Shown here piece by piece: positions 1 to 11,065 of a stretch of DNA of 64,000 nt. Source of the stretch: Riptortus pedestris (lineage: Eukaryota > Arthropoda > Insecta > Hemiptera > Alydidae); NCBI GenBank assembly GCA_019009955.1, contig CM032228.1, positions 225,430,501-225,494,500 on the forward strand, read 5' to 3'. The notes beneath the pieces are model-generated. The model was given only the letters and a program-made list of their open reading frames with translations. It was not told the origin of the DNA and did no database searches. How positions within the stretch are numbered: the stretch's first letter is position 1; every line of letters begins with the position of its first letter. The translations under genes and the position numbers were made by a program.

Positions 1-2266
1 AAAACTTTTTTAATTTTAATAGCTGATCTTGATAGATTTTTATGTGCTGAATCCAAATCTGCTCGTAGTTTTTATGTATCACCCTTAGTTTCCAAGCAAA
101 ATGTATTTTATTATATAGTCTAATACCCATTTACAGTATATAGGGAAATCAATGAAACACTGTAGAATCGTAAAAATGGTTTGTATTTACAGTAAAATAC
201 TTGGAATAGTAATTTTATGTGATGATACAAGGTTCACTTGTCAACTGGAATTGCTTTATATTTTCTTTCCCTTTTTTCCTTGAAGCTTCTTGTGTAGCTT
301 TTCCTGCGATGAATAGCTTGCTGAACTTCCCGGTGAAGTGACCAACAGTAATCCCCCATCATGTTGGTATTCCAGCGGCCCTGGTAACGTTTTTCCATCA
401 CTTTAACGTCCTGGTGAAAACGCTCACCTTGCTCCTCACTAACATCTCCTAAATTGTCCGGGAAGTAATCGAGGTGGCTGCTCAAGAAGTGAACTTTCAG
501 GCTCATCAAACATCCTAACTGTTCAAATTTTTTTAACATGTTAGCAACAATAGCCTTATGTTCTGGGTCTTTTTTATTTCCCAAAAACTTGGTGACAACT
601 TGCTTGAATGAAACCCATGCTTCTTTTTCATTTGAGGTCATTGTGGATTCAAAGTTAACGTCAAACATCATTTTTCTAATATCAGGCCCGGTAAAGACGC
701 CTTCTTTCAGTTTAGCTTCTGAAAGGTGTGGAAACTTCTGACAGAGATATTTGAAACAAAGCCCATCTTTAGGCAAAGCCTTTACAAACTGTTTCATGAG
801 ACCTATCTTAATATGTAGTGGTGGTAGGAGCACGTTTTTTGGATCTACAAGGTTTTTGCGTAAAATGTTCTTCTCGCCAGGCTTTATAGACTCCCTAGCA
901 GGCCAGTTCTTTCTGCACCAATGTTGATTCCGAGCTCTACTGTCCCATTCACACAAGAAACATGGAAATTTGGTAAAACCCCCTTGCTGACCAAGGAGCA
1001 TGCACGTAACTTTCAAATCACCACATATCATCCAACCGTGTGCAGAATAACCTAGTTTATTTAACACTATTTCTAGATTTTCGTAACTCTCTTTCATATG
1101 TACAGAATGACCGACAGGTACAGAGGCATACATGTTACAGTTGTGTAGTAAAACTGCCTTCAAACTATTTTTGGATGAATCAATAAACAACCTCCAATCT
1201 TCTGTTTTGTATTCAATTCCAAACTCATTCATTAAACCATGAATGTCTGAGCAGTACACCAAATCACCCTCTTGTTCAAAATACTTCGAAAATTGTTGTT
1301 CTCTCTTCCTATACACATGAAAGCTGGTTCCACCCACCAGCAAGTTCTTTTCTTTTAGCCTAGAGCCAAGCAGTTCAGCTTTTTCTTTTGTTAAGCCCAG
1401 ATCCCTAACTAAGTCATTAAGCTCGACCTGAGTGAACAATTTAGGCTCTACATTTTCTGTAACACATTGGAATTCTTCATCGTGTTCATCTAACTCCGAC
1501 TGTACATCAGAAAATACTTCTGTTTCAATAGAATTTAAGTCCTCTGGTGGTTCCGGGATTGGCAAATCTACACCGTGCCCTACTGGTCGGATGGCGGACG
1601 GAAGGTTAGGGTAGCTTATTACCTTCTTGTTCTTAGAGTTATGACCAGTAATATCTACACTGCAAAAGTAACAGTCATCGGAATGATTTTTTGGTTCCCT
1701 CCATATCATGGGAACAGCAAATTTAAAGTGTTTTTTCTCTTTTTTTGACCATTTCCTGAGGTCTTCAACACATACATAACATACCTTATGCGGTGCCCAA
1801 GGTTTATCCTGGTCTCCAAGTTTGGTTCCAAAGTATGCTAGATAAACCTTTTTCACAAAGTCTGTAATGTTTCTTTGGTGCTTTTTAATAACAAACTCAC
1901 CACAAATATAACAAAAACTGTCAGCAGAGTTTTTACAGCCGCGATGAGACATTGCACTGAGCACATGTACAGGAAACGTAAAAGTGAGGTTATGTTGAAA
2001 ATAAACAAAACATCAGCTGTTTAGCATGTGTTTCAGCAGTGCTGCCAACATCATCTTTGTTCATTAGACCTATTTTTTCATGTTATCTTAACTATGAAAA
2101 AGCTGTTAAATTCTAAAAATGTTTCTTTATTTCATGAATTTAACTATAAAATGTGAATAAATGGTGGGTGATACAACTTTTTAAGCATCATATTTGGATT
2201 CAGCAACCTAAACAACATAAGAATAAGGTATTTTCATTAAAAAAGTTTTTTCATCGTTGGCCTGTG
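1..2266 (-). mobile_element. DNA transposon with long imperfect terminal inverted repeats, cut by the window edge
   Basis: Positions 1-84 and about 2166-2249 are an imperfect inverted repeat. AAAACTTTTTTAA at 1-13 pairs with 2239-2251, TGCTGAATCCAAAT at 45-58 with 2192-2205, and GTATCACCC at 76-84 with 2166-2174; the spacing between these blocks (44 and 18 bases) is the same on both sides, so this is one diverged long repeat and not chance matches. The single long ORF lies between the arms. The right terminus is probably near CACAGGCCAACG (minus strand, about 2255-2266); the left terminus lies a few tens of bases before the window. The right flank runs directly into the TA-rich centre and 3' block of a HINE-like copy, so the element probably landed in one. 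No target duplication can be checked. Confidence 0.65.
234..1964 (-). CDS. Transposase-like protein with putative D-D-E core, 576 aa, single exon
   Basis: Intact intronless ORF of a type I recognise as recurring in many arthropod genomes as 'uncharacterized protein'; no function is established to my knowledge. Seen: an N-terminal Cys-rich region (C10, C18/C21, C62/C65, C98/C101) suggesting zinc binding, an acidic Pro-rich linker (about 130-170), then a body with FIDSS (D262), WMICGDLK (D316) followed by PCFLCEWDSR (C335-x2-C338), and EEQGERFHQD (E511/E514, H517). Asp in a hydrophobic strand, a second Asp followed by a CxxC, and a distal Glu match the order of RNase H-fold DDE transposases, which is inference. 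The C-terminus is basic (about 552-570). The second methionine (M5, MSHRGC) may be the real start. Flanking inverted repeats support a transposon origin. The absence of stops suggests recent activity or selection. Alternative: a domesticated host gene. Confidence 0.75.
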   Translation of the reverse strand: MLSAMSHRGCKNSADSFCYICGEFVIKKHQRNITDFVKKVYLAYFGTKLGDQDKPWAPHKVCYVCVEDLRKWSKKEKKHFKFAVPMIWREPKNHSDDCYFCSVDITGHNSKNKKVISYPNLPSAIRPVGHGVDLPIPEPPEDLNSIETEVFSDVQSELDEHDEEFQCVTENVEPKLFTQVELNDLVRDLGLTKEKAELLGSRLKEKNLLVGGTSFHVYRKREQQFSKYFEQEGDLVYCSDIHGLMNEFGIEYKTEDWRLFIDSSKNSLKAVLLHNCNMYASVPVGHSVHMKESYENLEIVLNKLGYSAHGWMICGDLKVTCMLLGQQGGFTKFPCFLCEWDSRARNQHWCRKNWPARESIKPGEKNILRKNLVDPKNVLLPPLHIKIGLMKQFVKALPKDGLCFKYLCQKFPHLSEAKLKEGVFTGPDIRKMMFDVNFESTMTSNEKEAWVSFKQVVTKFLGNKKDPEHKAIVANMLKKFEQLGCLMSLKVHFLSSHLDYFPDNLGDVSEEQGERFHQDVKVMEKRYQGRWNTNMMGDYCWSLHREVQQAIHRRKSYTRSFKEKRERKYKAIPVDK

Positions 2267-2277
2267 TAATTAATGTA

Positions 2278-2409
2278 TAATTAATTTTGGGAGGACCTCA
2301 TTTTCGTCATTTCCTAGGTAGGATCGGTGGACAGTTTTCGAAAATTGCGCATAGCGAATAAATGAGTACAACGTCAATAGCTCATTTTCCTCAAGGGAAA
2401 ACTGCTAAT
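2278..2409 (+). mobile_element. HINE-like element, 3' block only
   Basis: Begins at ATTTTGGGAGGACC and ends with the family palindrome plus CTGCTAA. The 5' half is missing; the DNA transposon to the left occupies its place. Confidence 0.75.
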
Positions 2410-2615
2410 ATTCGGCTAATTAGTTAGGTTGGAACTCAAAAGCCCCTTCTTGAACAGGGTCAGAAGTTTACAAGAGATAACAATCATGAATGTGAAAAAT
2501 AAAGTTCAGCATAGTTCCACTCTCGGCTAAGCATCACAAAAGAATTCAATTTTACATTAATATAAAAAACAATATTATCTTTTTAATATCAAGAAACAAT
2601 ACGTTTTAGTTTTTT
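2410..2615. other. Short unassigned AT-rich spacer
   Basis: No coding sequence, repeat or RNA signature was recognised here. Confidence 0.4.
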
Positions 2616-2985
2616 TTAGCTCACATCCCTTAAGGGAATTTGGGCTATAGAGTTTGTAGTAATGTCTGAAAAAAACCTTCAAAGACATTTGATTTCACAT
2701 CGCTCCTACCCAGGAGATGAAATTTGAAAATTCAAATTCGGATTATAGAACCAGTCTTGTTAAACTATTGTTGTCCTACTATTGTTGTTTCATACATTTT
2801 TTCATAACCTAAGTAGCAATTTATTCGTACTTTCCTGTTTTCTGCCTTCAGAAACACACCCTCCCCTTCTACTCATCGTTTTTTTTTAACATATAAATAG
2901 ATAATATGTGGTGAGATGATATGACAACGTGTTATACCAGCACATGGGAAATCTGCTTAGTTTACGCAGTCCCTGCGTGACGGAC
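2616..2985 (-). mobile_element. HINE-like element, internally deleted
   Basis: Both ends are recognisable: TAGC plus a decayed palindrome (CATCCCTTAAGGGAAT) at the left, and CTGCGTGACGGAC at the right. The core C-rich tract and the TA microsatellite are gone, leaving 370 bp against roughly 600-850 bp in full copies. Old, diverged copy. Confidence 0.75.
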
Positions 2986-3568
2986 TTTTTTAAATTTAAA
3001 AACCACATATTTCCTAGATTTTCCTCGTGGAACATAATTTATTGAAGTTGTGCACTTGATGCTATTAGCGGAACATACATTAAAATTTCTGTCGATCATA
3101 GCTAACAAAAATAAAGTTCATTCAAATACATATGAATTATTGAAATAAATAATGTCGAAATAAGGTGCGTTATATTTATAGGCTCCAAATGCCTAGAGAG
3201 CTTTTAATATTCCCACGGAGAGCAGCTGTGGAACACAGAGTTCAAATATAGCAGGGCCGAGATGAAAATTTATAGTGGAAAGGCTCAATTCTCATATCTC
3301 CGTGCCGGAAGTCTATATCCCAACAAAAAAATAAATCGGATAAAAGGTCAGCGAACTAACTCTACTGTTTAAAACTGATTTTAAAAGAGACTTTATACTA
3401 ACGCCATTGACTGTTTCGTGGTTGAATTAGTAAAATATTAATGTTGAATTGAACGAAATTTGCGAGTAAAAAAATTATTGTTATAATCTAATTATTTCTG
3501 TAAATATTTGAAAAAATTAACTGCTTCAAAAATATTGTAAAGCATAAATTAATTGACTAATATTAATG
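2986..3568. other. Unassigned AT-rich DNA
   Basis: No ORF, repeat family or RNA gene was recognised in this stretch. Confidence 0.4.
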
Positions 3569-3800
3569 TGATCCTACGGAGGTGATGACGAAAATGAGGC
3601 CCCTTAAAAATTATATATTATTCTGTTAGCGCACCAGCGGTCGCCATTTTTGTTGTATCGCTACCAAACTTGATATTTAATCGTTTTATGTAAAAAAAAA
3701 AAATTATCAAATTCGTTAATAGCAGAAATCGGACTAGTGGTAGGGAGGGGGTTAGAGGTGGGAATTTCGAAAATAAGAAATATCACCGACAGATCGATAA
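3569..3800 (-). mobile_element. HINE-like element, central fragment
   Basis: Contains the 3'-block motif GATGACGAAAATGAGG, a very short AT centre, the GCGGTCGC core hairpin remnant and the G-rich tract. Both termini are absent. Confidence 0.75.
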
Positions 3801-5097
3801 TTTGTTTAGACTCAATGTTGTATCAATTTTGTTATTGGCGTATTTCATTATTCTGATTGTTATCCTAGATATTTACATTTTTTACCTAATAGCCTCGAGG
3901 AAGACGGGCAATGTCGGAAGGCAGGCAACGAACATTGTTCAGACAGATCATATAAATTGCACACGCCATGAAGAGCCTCTATACATACAGGTTTACATTA
4001 TCCGGATTAGTCTCGAATTCTCGCACATTGTTACAATACAATCTGAACGTTTGATGAGCACAATAATAAAGAAAGGTTCTGTACACTTCGTTTATTTTTG
4101 CACACACCTAACTTTGGCATTATTTGTGACGCTCCAAATTCGAATTTCTTCTTATATTATGACAAACTGTTTTATTTTTATGTAGCCCCCTGATTATTGT
4201 TCCCTCACATTGTATAAAAAATTGTGTGGGGAGTATTTAAAAAAAATGCACGTATTTAAAATATAATACCGATTATAAATAAAATACAGTACTTAATGTT
4301 CCTCGGGAATTTTTTCAACACTCCTAAATGGCTATAGCTTTTCCCTTCTCGCAAATAACGTGGGAGTATAGAGCGAAATGGGACACTGAAGAGTACTTAA
4401 GGGAGTGTGGATAAATTTAAACCACCTCTGTTGAGACATTAACGGCACCGAGTTGGAAGTGAATACCAGTTTTAACTCAGCTCCCAACTATTAACTGCTT
4501 ATGATGTTATTTACTCTATTTTAAGGAGCCTAACCTTCAAGGTCTTGGATTTTGAGGTTAACAATGCAAGTAGCCTTATCAATAAGTCGTTAATGAAATG
4601 TGTCGACTGTTAAGGGAATCGCTCGAATTATTGTAGAAATATCGTAATTAACAGGTTGGCTATTTCCCAATGTCTGCGAATATAATTTAATCTCTTCATA
4701 CCGACTAATGTAATAATATAAATATACAGCTTGAATCAAGAAAATCATATGAAAACGAAAAGTCCAACCTGTTATTTCAAATCTCTGTTGCGATTATATA
4801 AAAACAACAAAGTCAATATTAATACTGAATTTATCACAAAATTAGTTAATTTCCTGATTAGCGAGCTCCACCGACCAATGGCAAAGACAGCCACAAAGCG
4901 AGGTTTCTTCTTTTTTTACAAGGGGTGGATGATGTACAGACAACTCACAAGGGAGGAGTAATCTCCTTCAATGCAAGAATTCTAATTAAAGAGAACGCCG
5001 TGATTTACAGTAGGATTTAGTATGTTGAGTATTAGTCAGTTTAAAAATGTTTAATGTGTTTTACTGGCTCACTGGAAAAGTGGAGGGAAACGGGGAA
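3801..5097. other. Unassigned AT-rich DNA
   Basis: Contains an open frame at 3802-4185 (127 codons, hydrophobic N-terminus) that I treat as chance: no motif, AT-driven composition, and its start overlaps a transposon fragment. Nothing else was recognised. Confidence 0.4.
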
Positions 5098-5544
5098 GGG
5101 GCTGCATAAACTAAGCAGATTTCCCACATGAACTTTTACAATAGAGAAATTTCAGAATAGAGAGTCGAACGGTTATGGCAACGGCCCGAACTAGCTCTTG
5201 CCGAAACTCACGACTAGACCCGAAGTTAGCCGATCTCATCTCAGAAGCTGAAAACAGAAAAATGCAAATATCTCGGTTAATATTCAAGATACAGAATAAA
5301 TGTTTATAACATTATTTATACTAACTTTAATTTGCAATACGATTGGTTCTATAAAAATTTTCGATCCGACGTATAGTAACCGAGATATTTCGAATTTTCG
5401 AAAATCCTCCCCTCTAAACCCCCCCCCCTCCCACTTGTTCGATTTCAGTCATTAACAAACTTGATCTTTATTTTTACATAAAACGTTTAAATATCGACTT
5501 TGGTAACGATCAAACGAAAATTGCGACCGCTAGAGCGTTAACAG

Positions 5545-5612
<68 letters not shown>

Positions 5613-5733
5613 GATCGGAGCTCTGTTTGGTTATGTTCTGGGTGGTCTCGATGGGCATGTGAAGAAATTTTTCGAAACTCGAGTCATGAGTACGACCTCA
5701 ATAGCTGATTTCCCCTAAGGGAAATCTGCTAAA
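5098..5733 (+). mobile_element. HINE-like element, nearly full length
   Basis: Starts in GGGGCTGCATAAACTAAGC (5' tip eroded), carries the 5' module with GGCCCGAACTAGCTCTTGCC, the core with a C9 run, the GACCGCTAGAGCG hairpin, about 60 bp of (TA)n at 5549-5606, and ends with TTTCCCCTAAGGGAAATCTGCTA. Confidence 0.85.
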
Positions 5734-5827
5734 AATATTTATTGGCTTTGGCAATATAGGTTTTTAGCCAGTAAGGGATTACTTATTTAAACACTATTAT
5801 TTTTCACGATGCTGGATAAATAAAATT

Positions 5828-5995
5828 CGTCCGTAAACTAAGAAAATGTTCCACATGTTTGTATCACACACTGGTGATCCTATCTCATCATCACGTATTT
5901 GAACGGAAAACCAGAAAGTATGAATAGCTCGCATAATATTTGAGTTACGAATAAATATATAGAGCAGCAATAATTTAACAAGACTGCCCTGGTCC
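5828..5995 (+). mobile_element. HINE-like element, 5' fragment of a divergent module
   Basis: CGTCCGTAAACTAAG and TTCCACATG correspond to the family 5' end. It continues with a module (AATAGCTCGCATAATATTTG) also seen near 20510, 36075 and 42390. The remainder is missing. Confidence 0.55.
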
Positions 5996-6448
5996 AATAT
6001 CTAGCAAAAACAAATAAGATCTCTAGAGTTGACTGAAAAGGTTAAATACCGAGTATGGTATAGATCAAATAGGCTTTGATAACTCGTAAGGCGTACAATG
6101 AACCAAGTTTTAAACAACCTGCTTCAAAAAAAGCTAATAAAAATATTTAGCAAAGATGTGACGACATCATATTAAAGGTAAAGGCGTTGAATATTTCATC
6201 AATTGGAAATATCGTATTTTGTGACTTCCACAAAGATGTACCGTCATTGTAGTTTCTTTTGTTATAAATAAATTGCATTAAGTACATTCGCCAGCATAAT
6301 AATTTAAGAAAGAAAGTTACTTATACAACTATCGTTTCCGAATAGACGTAATAACCATTAGTTTAGAACCAAGGACTCCGTATGCAGGTAAATATTTATT
6401 TTGCACTCAGAGCACCGAAGTGCCCAGCTTTTTGACTGATGTTACATT
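5996..6448. other. Unassigned AT-rich DNA
   Basis: No feature recognised. Confidence 0.4.
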
Positions 6449-7053
6449 TAGCAGATTTCCCTTGAGGGAAATCAGCTATTGAGGTCGTACTCATGAAGCG
6501 ATTTTCGAAATTTTTCTTCAAATGTCCATCGATCCTAGCCAGGAGATGACGAAAATGAGGTACGTTCAAAACTGTATATATATTTGTCTGTTACCGCTCT
6601 AGCGGTCGCAAATTTAGTCTTATCGTTACCAAACTTGATATATAATCGTTTTATACAAATAGAAAGATCAAGTTCATGAACGGCTGAAATCGGACCAGGC
6701 GGAGGGAAGGGGGTTTAGAGGGGGAGAATTTCGAAAATGCTTAATATCTCCGTTACTATGCGTCGAATCAAAAATTTATAGAACCAATCTTGCAAATGTT
6801 ATGTTCTTTAAATATACATTTTTTCAGTATCTTGATTATTAACTGAGATATTTACATTTTTAGTTTTCGGTCTTCAGTAAAGCCCCACTCCTACTCATCT
6901 CATATTAACAATATTCTATTATGTTATGCAGCACTTTATTTGAAGCTTAAATACCAAATATTGTTCTCATTGACCTTTTAAGTTTTGAGATAAATACAAA
7001 TACGTGGCGCATGTGGGAAATCTGCTTAGTTAACGCAGCCCCTACGTGACGGA
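6449..7053 (-). mobile_element. HINE-like element, full length, module B
   Basis: Left end TTTAGCAGATTTCCC with the palindrome, right end CCCCTACGTGACGGAC. The TA tract is only about 10 bp (6575-6584), so the microsatellite is not essential to the unit. The 5' module has CATATTAACAATATTCTATT and TTTGAAGCTTAAATACC, shared with copies at 12134-12726, 37944-38405 and 44714-45290. Confidence 0.88.
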
Positions 7054-7682
7054 CGTTTTCATATTCGGAATTTTAGGAACTTCTGTTACTACTAATCTGG
7101 GGGTTTAGAGAAGGCGCGGGGAAAATGGAAATCTTTACCTATTACAGGCAGAGATGATTTGTATAAGGCCTTTTTCATTTACCATAAATGTCGGTTAAAC
7201 TATGTTGTATTTCTGATGGAACGAATACGGTCTGTCACTCTCAAATAAAATAATTTTAAATGAAGAGTTCCTATTCACTCAACAAATATTCCAGAGAAAA
7301 ACCCATACTTGTTGACTTCAACTTTTCGGTTCACTTCCGTTCGGTTGCTGCAAAGAGCTAATGTGGATATTACTTGGGCACTATATTTACTATGTTCTGT
7401 ACTCAAATCCACAGGGACATACTCCAGCTAACAGGGAAATATATGACTGGGCCAGCTGTCTACAAAGGAGAGAAGTAAATTGAATCCCAACCATGTCCTC
7501 TTCCCTCTCGGAATATATTCTGTCCCTTTAAATTAAATTACGGAATGCACTTCTGACATAGCCCCTTGTATGTATACTTACGGTCTGTTTACCTTCCTCT
7601 GCAGAACTAACATATTACATCCTTCCCCCAGAAGAGTCCTTTCAGGGCTCATTCTACTGCCAAGGAATATTCTTCAATCCAG
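7054..7682. other. Unassigned spacer
   Basis: Mixed composition; no gene or repeat family recognised. Confidence 0.4.
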
Positions 7683-7855
7683 AGCCGGCGCCCAGTGGCT
7701 ACAGCGCAAGCTTTCCAAACAAGGGTTGTAAAGTTCAAACCAGGGTATTTTACACCGAATGCACTCAGCGGTGCGATTTCCGGAGTTCGGGGTTTGACGT
7801 GCACTATAACAGTTCCTCCAGTCCCTGGTACCAGTAGAGGAACTGATAGAATTAA
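7683..7855 (+). repeat. Putative tRNA-derived SINE
   Basis: AGTGGCTACAGCGCAAG resembles a pol III A box and AAGTTCAAACCAGG, about 35 bases further on, a B box. It is GC-richer than its surroundings, followed by an unrelated body and an A-rich end (AATTAACAAAGAAAA). The two open frames over it are by-products. Confidence 0.5.
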
Positions 7856-7873
7856 CAAAGAAAATTATTGCTA

Positions 7874-8098
7874 TTTATTAACGTCCATTTTATGAAGCAT
7901 TAGCTAATTTGGACGGGTTATCTAAAGGTTACCACCCTTTTCTAACCAGGGTTGGACTTAGGATATTATTTAATGAGTTCGTCACTAAATAAATTCCTAT
8001 TGCCCCGGCAGGAATCGCATTCGCCACTCTAGGTTTACCATGTGATATTAAGGCCAACGATTTAACTCACATGGCTAACCTGAGCCACAACAAGAAGA
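7874..8098 (-). repeat. tRNA-derived SINE, minus orientation
   Basis: On the minus strand the head reads GCCATGTGAGTTAAA (A-box-like) and a B-box-like GCGATTCCTGCC, then a body ending in GGTAACCTTTAGATAACCC and a (TAAT)-type tail (GGACGTTAATAAATA). A close relative is at 32069-32272, and the same tail recurs at 33820, 34650, 38200 and 40485. Confidence 0.7.
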
Positions 8099-8639
8099 TT
8101 TATTTGGTATGCAATGCTGTTAGAGTCTTGCCTGCAATGCTTGTTCCGGGGGGAACGAGTCAAACTGACCAAGTGGCCTTCCTCCAAAACTAAAATATTT
8201 TATTTTTACCAAAGATTTTTCGTTTTTCCTATGATTTTTAGATCTTACCTATGAGCATTCGATATGTAAATGTTTATCAGCTGTCTCATGAGTATCTTTA
8301 AAGTTATGACTTAATAAACCTTACTTAGGGTTATGACCCTGAGTCCCCAATAGCCACGAGATGCCATGGTGTATTTATGCTGCAGGCTACATCCTGAAAT
8401 TTGGTTTGTGATCCGAACGGGGCGCCTTAATTTCCTCGGAAACGATCAAGTGATGGAAGGGGAACATTTGGTGGTTTACAGTTTCCTTCTGCAACGGATG
8501 AGAGTATCCAACAATAAAGGCATCTGGATGATGGTCTGTTGGTGATTTGCTTTAGTCCTTCGAGGGCATTGGATCAGTAGCCTGATTCTCCCATCATTCT
8601 CCCATCCTCTTTCATTCGTCTAATAATGAAACACACACT
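8099..8639. other. Unassigned, partly GC-rich segment
   Basis: 8330-8600 is clearly GC-richer than its surroundings and looks like an interspersed repeat, but I could not place it in a family. No ORF. Confidence 0.35.
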
Positions 8640-8655
8640 CACACTCACACACACA

Positions 8656-8686
<31 letters not shown>

Positions 8687-8694
8687 TCATACAC
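8635..8694. repeat. (CA)n microsatellite
   Basis: About 60 bp of CA repeats with a few CT and AT interruptions. Confidence 0.95.
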
Positions 8695-9168
8695 AACATA
8701 TTACTGGTCCTCTTTCCGGACTTGTTTAGTTTTTTTTTTTACTATTCAGGAAGAACTAGAGAATAGAGTGAGAGATGATGTAATATATGTGCCAATCCAG
8801 CAAGTAGGGAATAACTCACACGCTATGACTATGATAATTTAAATGAAAAATTTAGGCGTCAATGATGTTTGAATCAGGTTTTTGGGATATTCGTTGATCG
8901 ACAGATAGCAATTTGTATTCCCCATCACATTAGCCAGTAGTTTAGTTACGATGGTACTGGCGTATGCAGTCAGAAAGCCTGGGTATGTATTAATGGTAGT
9001 TACCATAAATATTTTTGTCATAAAATAACTGTGGGTGGTATACTTCAACTACTTAACTCCAGGACTCATTTTTCGAGCAAAAAGACCAATCCATTTATAT
9101 ACAACTACAATTGTAAAATTGTACTTATTTGGAACTAGAAGCAGTGAACAGAATATATGTACTAGAGC

Positions 9169-9445
9169 TGCATATATTAAGTAGATTTCCCAAGAGCTGG
9201 AATGACACAATAGTCATCTCTATTGCAATGTACGCTAGAAATAATATTTTATGTGACTCAGTTTCTTTTGGTGAAAGTTAGACGACGGTAGAGGGGGGGT
9301 GAAATTTATAAAATATAAATATGTCTGCTAATAATTAAGATAGAGAAAAAGTGTATAAAACAGCAATTGAAGAAAATTACATGTTTAACAAGAGTTGTTG
9401 TATACAAACTTTCTACCCGAGTAATGATAACGTAGACATATTTAA
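9169..9445 (+). mobile_element. Highly diverged HINE-like 5' fragment
   Basis: ATTAAGTAGATTTCCCAAG is the family subterminal motif. It is followed by a weakly matching core (GGTAGAGGGGGGG, AGATAGAGAAAAAGTGTATA). The same divergent 5' type (GAGCTGGAATG here, GTGCTGGAATTTG there) occurs at 53131. Confidence 0.45.
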
Positions 9446-9788
9446 TTTTTGAATTACTCACTAATCACAAGAGTAAAAGGCAATACTTGTCTTAAAAATA
9501 ATTATAAAATAAATGTTCACTAAATTATTATTCTAAAATATGACTTAAAGACTATTTTTGTGTTTTCTTATAGTAAATGAACTACGTGGTTCCTTCAAAA
9601 GAGTGTTCTCAGGAATTCAATTTTACCCAAGAACTCAAAATAGTTACTCTATTTCTCAATGTATGTTTGGGTGATTTAAAAAAAAACTAGAGAAGCCTCT
9701 AAAATTTTAAAGTATATTGATACATAATATACATAGGGTGCATTTCTCACCAGTATGGTAACAGTTAATACAGGATATTTCATTTAAT
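9446..9788. other. Unassigned AT-rich DNA
   Basis: No feature recognised. Confidence 0.4.
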
Positions 9789-9792
9789 ATAT

Positions 9793-10488
9793 TGTTGCGA
9801 AAATTAAATGGCTCTACTATTCAAGGCGTGATTGGGGAGTGCGGAGGGGTTCAAAGAAGTGCCGCTAATTTGTCGCTAATTGGTGGAAGGCACTAGTCCC
9901 TTCCAGACCTTCTTGGAAGAGCCTCGGTCTCATCCTGCTTCTCTATTTAAGCCTGTACAGCTCGACCTAGTGGAGCAGGCAGAATCTAATTAGGGTCCGC
10001 CGTGACTATCTTCCTGGAACTTCTAGACCTATCCTTGGCTAGCCCCTTCTACAGGCATTTATAAGAGACCCTGCCAGTACCTCAGTTCAGTTTATGGTCA
10101 CCTGTCTTGATGTTCACATCAGTGCTCCAGTGCGACTTAGTGCAGTGCGGTAAAGTGTTTTATAAGAAGAACAGTGTTGTGCCGTGACTGTAAGTGACAG
10201 TTTAGTGCCGTGTTTAAGACAGTGCAGTGCCGCGAAGTAAAGGACAGTGCAGTGCCGTCTATTTGTGAATTTCAGTGACCGTGAGTGAATTATTGGACTG
10301 TGTAATCTGAAGAAAGGTGACACTATCAGTGTAATACTGTGAGTAGTAATAATTAACCAAGAGTATTGTGCATTGTGAAATAAATCGTGCAGTGAAAAAC
10401 TGTGAAACTTGTGTGTGTTTAATTTTTCAATCCAAAAAGAACTCTTATTAACAATGTTTATTACTGGTTTTGTAATAAAAACGTAACA
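9793..10488 (+). mobile_element. Solo LTR of an LTR retrotransposon
   Basis: A 696 bp block of distinctly higher GC, starting TGTTGCG and ending CGTAACA (short inverted ends TGTTGC/GTAACA), flanked by ATAT on both sides (9789-9792 and 10489-10492), consistent with a 4 bp target duplication although alternating AT makes the length ambiguous. Promoter-like elements are present: TATTTAA at 9943-9949 and TTTATAA at 10058-10064, with TCAGTT shortly after. AATAAA at 10379-10384 is a plausible poly(A) signal, so + is the likely sense strand. The distal half repeats AGTGCAGTGC-type motifs. No internal region, primer site or second LTR is adjacent, so it is solo. The family is unknown; Gypsy is likeliest by ends and duplication length. 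Confidence 0.7.
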
Positions 10489-11065
10489 ATATATTCTTAA
10501 TGGCTATATTAAGCCATATTTCCTTTAATGAATTATTTTATTCATTCATTTGTACTTTACTCGAAATAATATAAGCTCCATTACAATTGCTACATTTATT
10601 TTTTCATCATACCCTATTTTTTTTTAGAAGGTAAAAGGTCCCTAAATATTAAGAAAAGATGTGCTTTGTTTCAAATTTGTTTAGATGTACAGATTTCTAA
10701 ATAACATATGGTGAAGCCATGTGTGTTAAATCGCTGGCCTTTACACTTTTAGTTAGTCTTTTAGTTAACTTGAATCATGGATTTCATACTTGCAAGGCCA
10801 GATGATTTAAAATGGTGAGAAGCTTACCAAATAAAACCCTAATACCTACTCTGGCCCGCTAAAATGTATTACCCTATAGGTAATTCCCCTTGCATTACTA
10901 CCCTGAACGTGATTTTTAGCGCAGACTGCAACACAGCAACTAAAAAAAGGTCCGTTGAAAACAATGTTTGGCATTTAAGCTTGGAATGAGACGTTTCTTG
11001 ATATAATCGCTTATAAGCAAATTTTGATGACTAATGGGGTTTACTAATAGCTGAAAATAAAAAAC
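10489..11065. other. Unassigned AT-rich DNA
   Basis: No gene or recognised repeat. Confidence 0.4.

Noticed and set aside
3802..4185. 127-codon open frame on the plus strand with hydrophobic N-terminus
   Set aside because: No domain, AT-driven composition, and its start overlaps a HINE-like fragment; most likely chance.
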